From Nocardia sp. NRRL S-836 (GTDB lineage Bacteria > Actinomycetota > Actinomycetes > Mycobacteriales > Pseudonocardiaceae), in the NCBI RefSeq assembly GCF_001279525.1, contig NZ_LGDY01000123.1:23871-87870 (forward strand): DNA of 64,000 bases. Reading direction: 5' to 3'. This document shows, piece after piece, positions 63,285 through 64,000 of this stretch. Both the position numbers and the translations under genes were made by a program. The notes below the pieces were generated by a model. It had not been told where the DNA came from, searched no databases, and worked only from the letters and a program-made list of their open reading frames with translations. Each line of letters opens with the position of its first letter. Position 1 is the stretch's first letter.

Positions 63285-64000
63285 ATGACCCACCCCCTCG
63301 CCCTGCTGACGGACCCGCACCTGCTCGACGAGGTCCTCCGCCTCGCGGCGGCCGCCGACTGCCCGCTGTCCCGCGCCCCCGACGTGCCCGCCCTGCGCCT
63401 GGCCTGGCACTCGGCACCCCTGGTCGTCCTCGACGCCGCCGCGCTGCCCGCCTGCGTGGCCGCCGACCTCCCGCGCCGCCCCGGCGTCGTGGTCGTGCAC
63501 GGCGGCGACCCGCCGTGGCCGCTGGTCGTCGCGGTCGGCGCCACCGCCCTGGTCGAGCTCCCGGCCGAGGCCCAGACCCTGGTCACCACGCTCACCGACG
63601 TCCGCGACGGCCCACCCTCCGACCTTGGCCGCGTCGTCTCGTTCATCGGCGGCCGCGGTGGCGCAGGCGCCTCCGTCCTCGCCACCGCCTGCGCCCGCGA
63701 GTCCGCCTCGGCCGGCACCGAGACCCTGCTCGTCGACTGCGACCCCTTGGGCGGCGGCCTCGACCTGGTCCTCGGCGCCGAGTCGGCGGCCGGCGCCCGC
63801 TGGCCCGCCGTCCACTGCTCCGGCGGCCGCGTCCCCATGTCCTCCCTGCGCGCGGCCCTCCCGGCCACCGGCACCCTCAGCGTCCTGTCCTGCGACCGCA
63901 CGGCGGAACCCCCGGAACCCCAGGCCGTCGCCGCGGTCCTCGACGCCGCCCGCCGCTCCGGCTGCACCGTCGTCTGCGACCTCCCCCGCCACCCCACCCC
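63285..64000 (+). CDS. ssd: Septum site-determining protein Ssd / CpaE-like ATPase (3'-truncated by window edge)
   Basis: About 238 codons are visible, open to the window end. Residues 1-115 are a receiver-like N-terminal domain; GGRGGAGAS (122-130) is a deviant P-loop in which both lysines of the ParA/MinD motif KGGxGKT are missing, as reported for Ssd/CpaE-like proteins; LLVDCDPLGGGLDLVLG (148-164) is the Walker B/switch region. M. tuberculosis Rv3660c (Ssd) is encoded in this place and is followed by a tad/flp pilus locus, which probably continues outside the window. ATG 63285. Upstream 63086-63284 holds only the promoter region. Confidence 0.9.
   Translation, partial: MTHPLALLTDPHLLDEVLRLAAAADCPLSRAPDVPALRLAWHSAPLVVLDAAALPACVAADLPRRPGVVVVHGGDPPWPLVVAVGATALVELPAEAQTLVTTLTDVRDGPPSDLGRVVSFIGGRGGAGASVLATACARESASAGTETLLVDCDPLGGGLDLVLGAESAAGARWPAVHCSGGRVPMSSLRAALPATGTLSVLSCDRTAEPPEPQAVAAVLDAARRSGCTVVCDLPRHPT

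Noticed and set aside
63261..63997. Two minus-strand frames at the window end
   Set aside because: The plus strand encodes the Ssd/CpaE-like protein, open to the edge; the minus frames are Gly/Ala/Arg-rich shadows.

Overview
The window is high-GC DNA with very dense genes, many GTG starts, many 4-bp stop/start overlaps and many leaderless-type promoters. This points to an actinomycete. Gene content and order suggest the order Pseudonocardiales (Lentzea, Saccharothrix or Amycolatopsis-like), but this is inference, because no rRNA or other species marker is present. From 21.4 to 46.6 kb and again at 61.6-64.0 kb the gene order follows the Mycobacterium tuberculosis Rv3683-Rv3660c neighbourhood: ponA2, whiB4, two ArsA-like ATPases, DUF4177, RidA, MBL hydrolase, crp, small membrane protein, nth, thioredoxin-like protein, CoA Nudix, marP, ephE-like, holin-like protein, acs, then the Rv3661 HAD protein and the Rv3660c Ssd protein.

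Layout. 1-2.1 kb: 3' part of lysC (with an internal start for the beta subunit) and asd. 2.1-3.6 kb: a lower-GC AlbA_2/ATPase-type regulator with a large palindrome over its start codon. 3.8-8.4 kb: an ADP-ribosylglycohydrolase pair, a methyltransferase and a gluconokinase. 8.5-11.2 kb: MFS exporter, YqeY protein, metallophosphoesterase. 11.2-14.5 kb: tRNA-Pro(CGG), then a frameshifted gene and two large HTH regulators that look like the remains of an integrated element. 14.7-20.1 kb: GAF protein, S9 peptidase, Dps, Ohr, FMN reductase, HSL-type esterase. 20.1-33.4 kb: second MFS exporter, ponA2, whiB4, ArsA pair, RidA, a tandem pair of unknown paralogues, oxidoreductase, Nudix, MBL hydrolase and a second sliding-clamp gene. 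33.7-40.5 kb: third MFS exporter, crp, nth, marP and TetR. 40.5-46.6 kb: FAD monooxygenase, ephE-like protein, holin-like protein, nhaA, acs. 46.9-50.1 kb: a degenerate Fic protein, then kynU-kynA with a divergent Lrp regulator.

50.1-53.3 kb is the most unusual part. A flavohaemoglobin gene (hmp) has decayed by frameshifts and internal deletions and is split by about 2.1 kb of lower-GC DNA. That DNA carries a sigma-like factor, a very small membrane protein and a duplicated leader-like sequence. 53.3-61.4 kb holds murQ, its RpiR regulator, an AhpD/PdxR pair, and the nagZ-namZ-serine hydrolase operon. Together these make a route for releasing and recycling N-acetylmuramic acid from peptidoglycan.

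61.5-64.0 kb carries two non-coding RNAs either side of the HAD gene. One is a structured RNA with its own promoter and terminator, at the position of mycobacterial Ms1/MTS2823. The other has the two C-loop hairpins of 6C RNA (B11 in M. tuberculosis). The window ends inside ssd, which in relatives begins a Flp/Tad pilus locus.

The window therefore combines conserved housekeeping and stress genes (cell-wall synthesis and recycling, redox defence, cAMP signalling, base-excision repair, acetate and tryptophan use) with three accessory patches: 2.1-6.3 kb, 11.2-14.5 kb and 50.6-52.7 kb.
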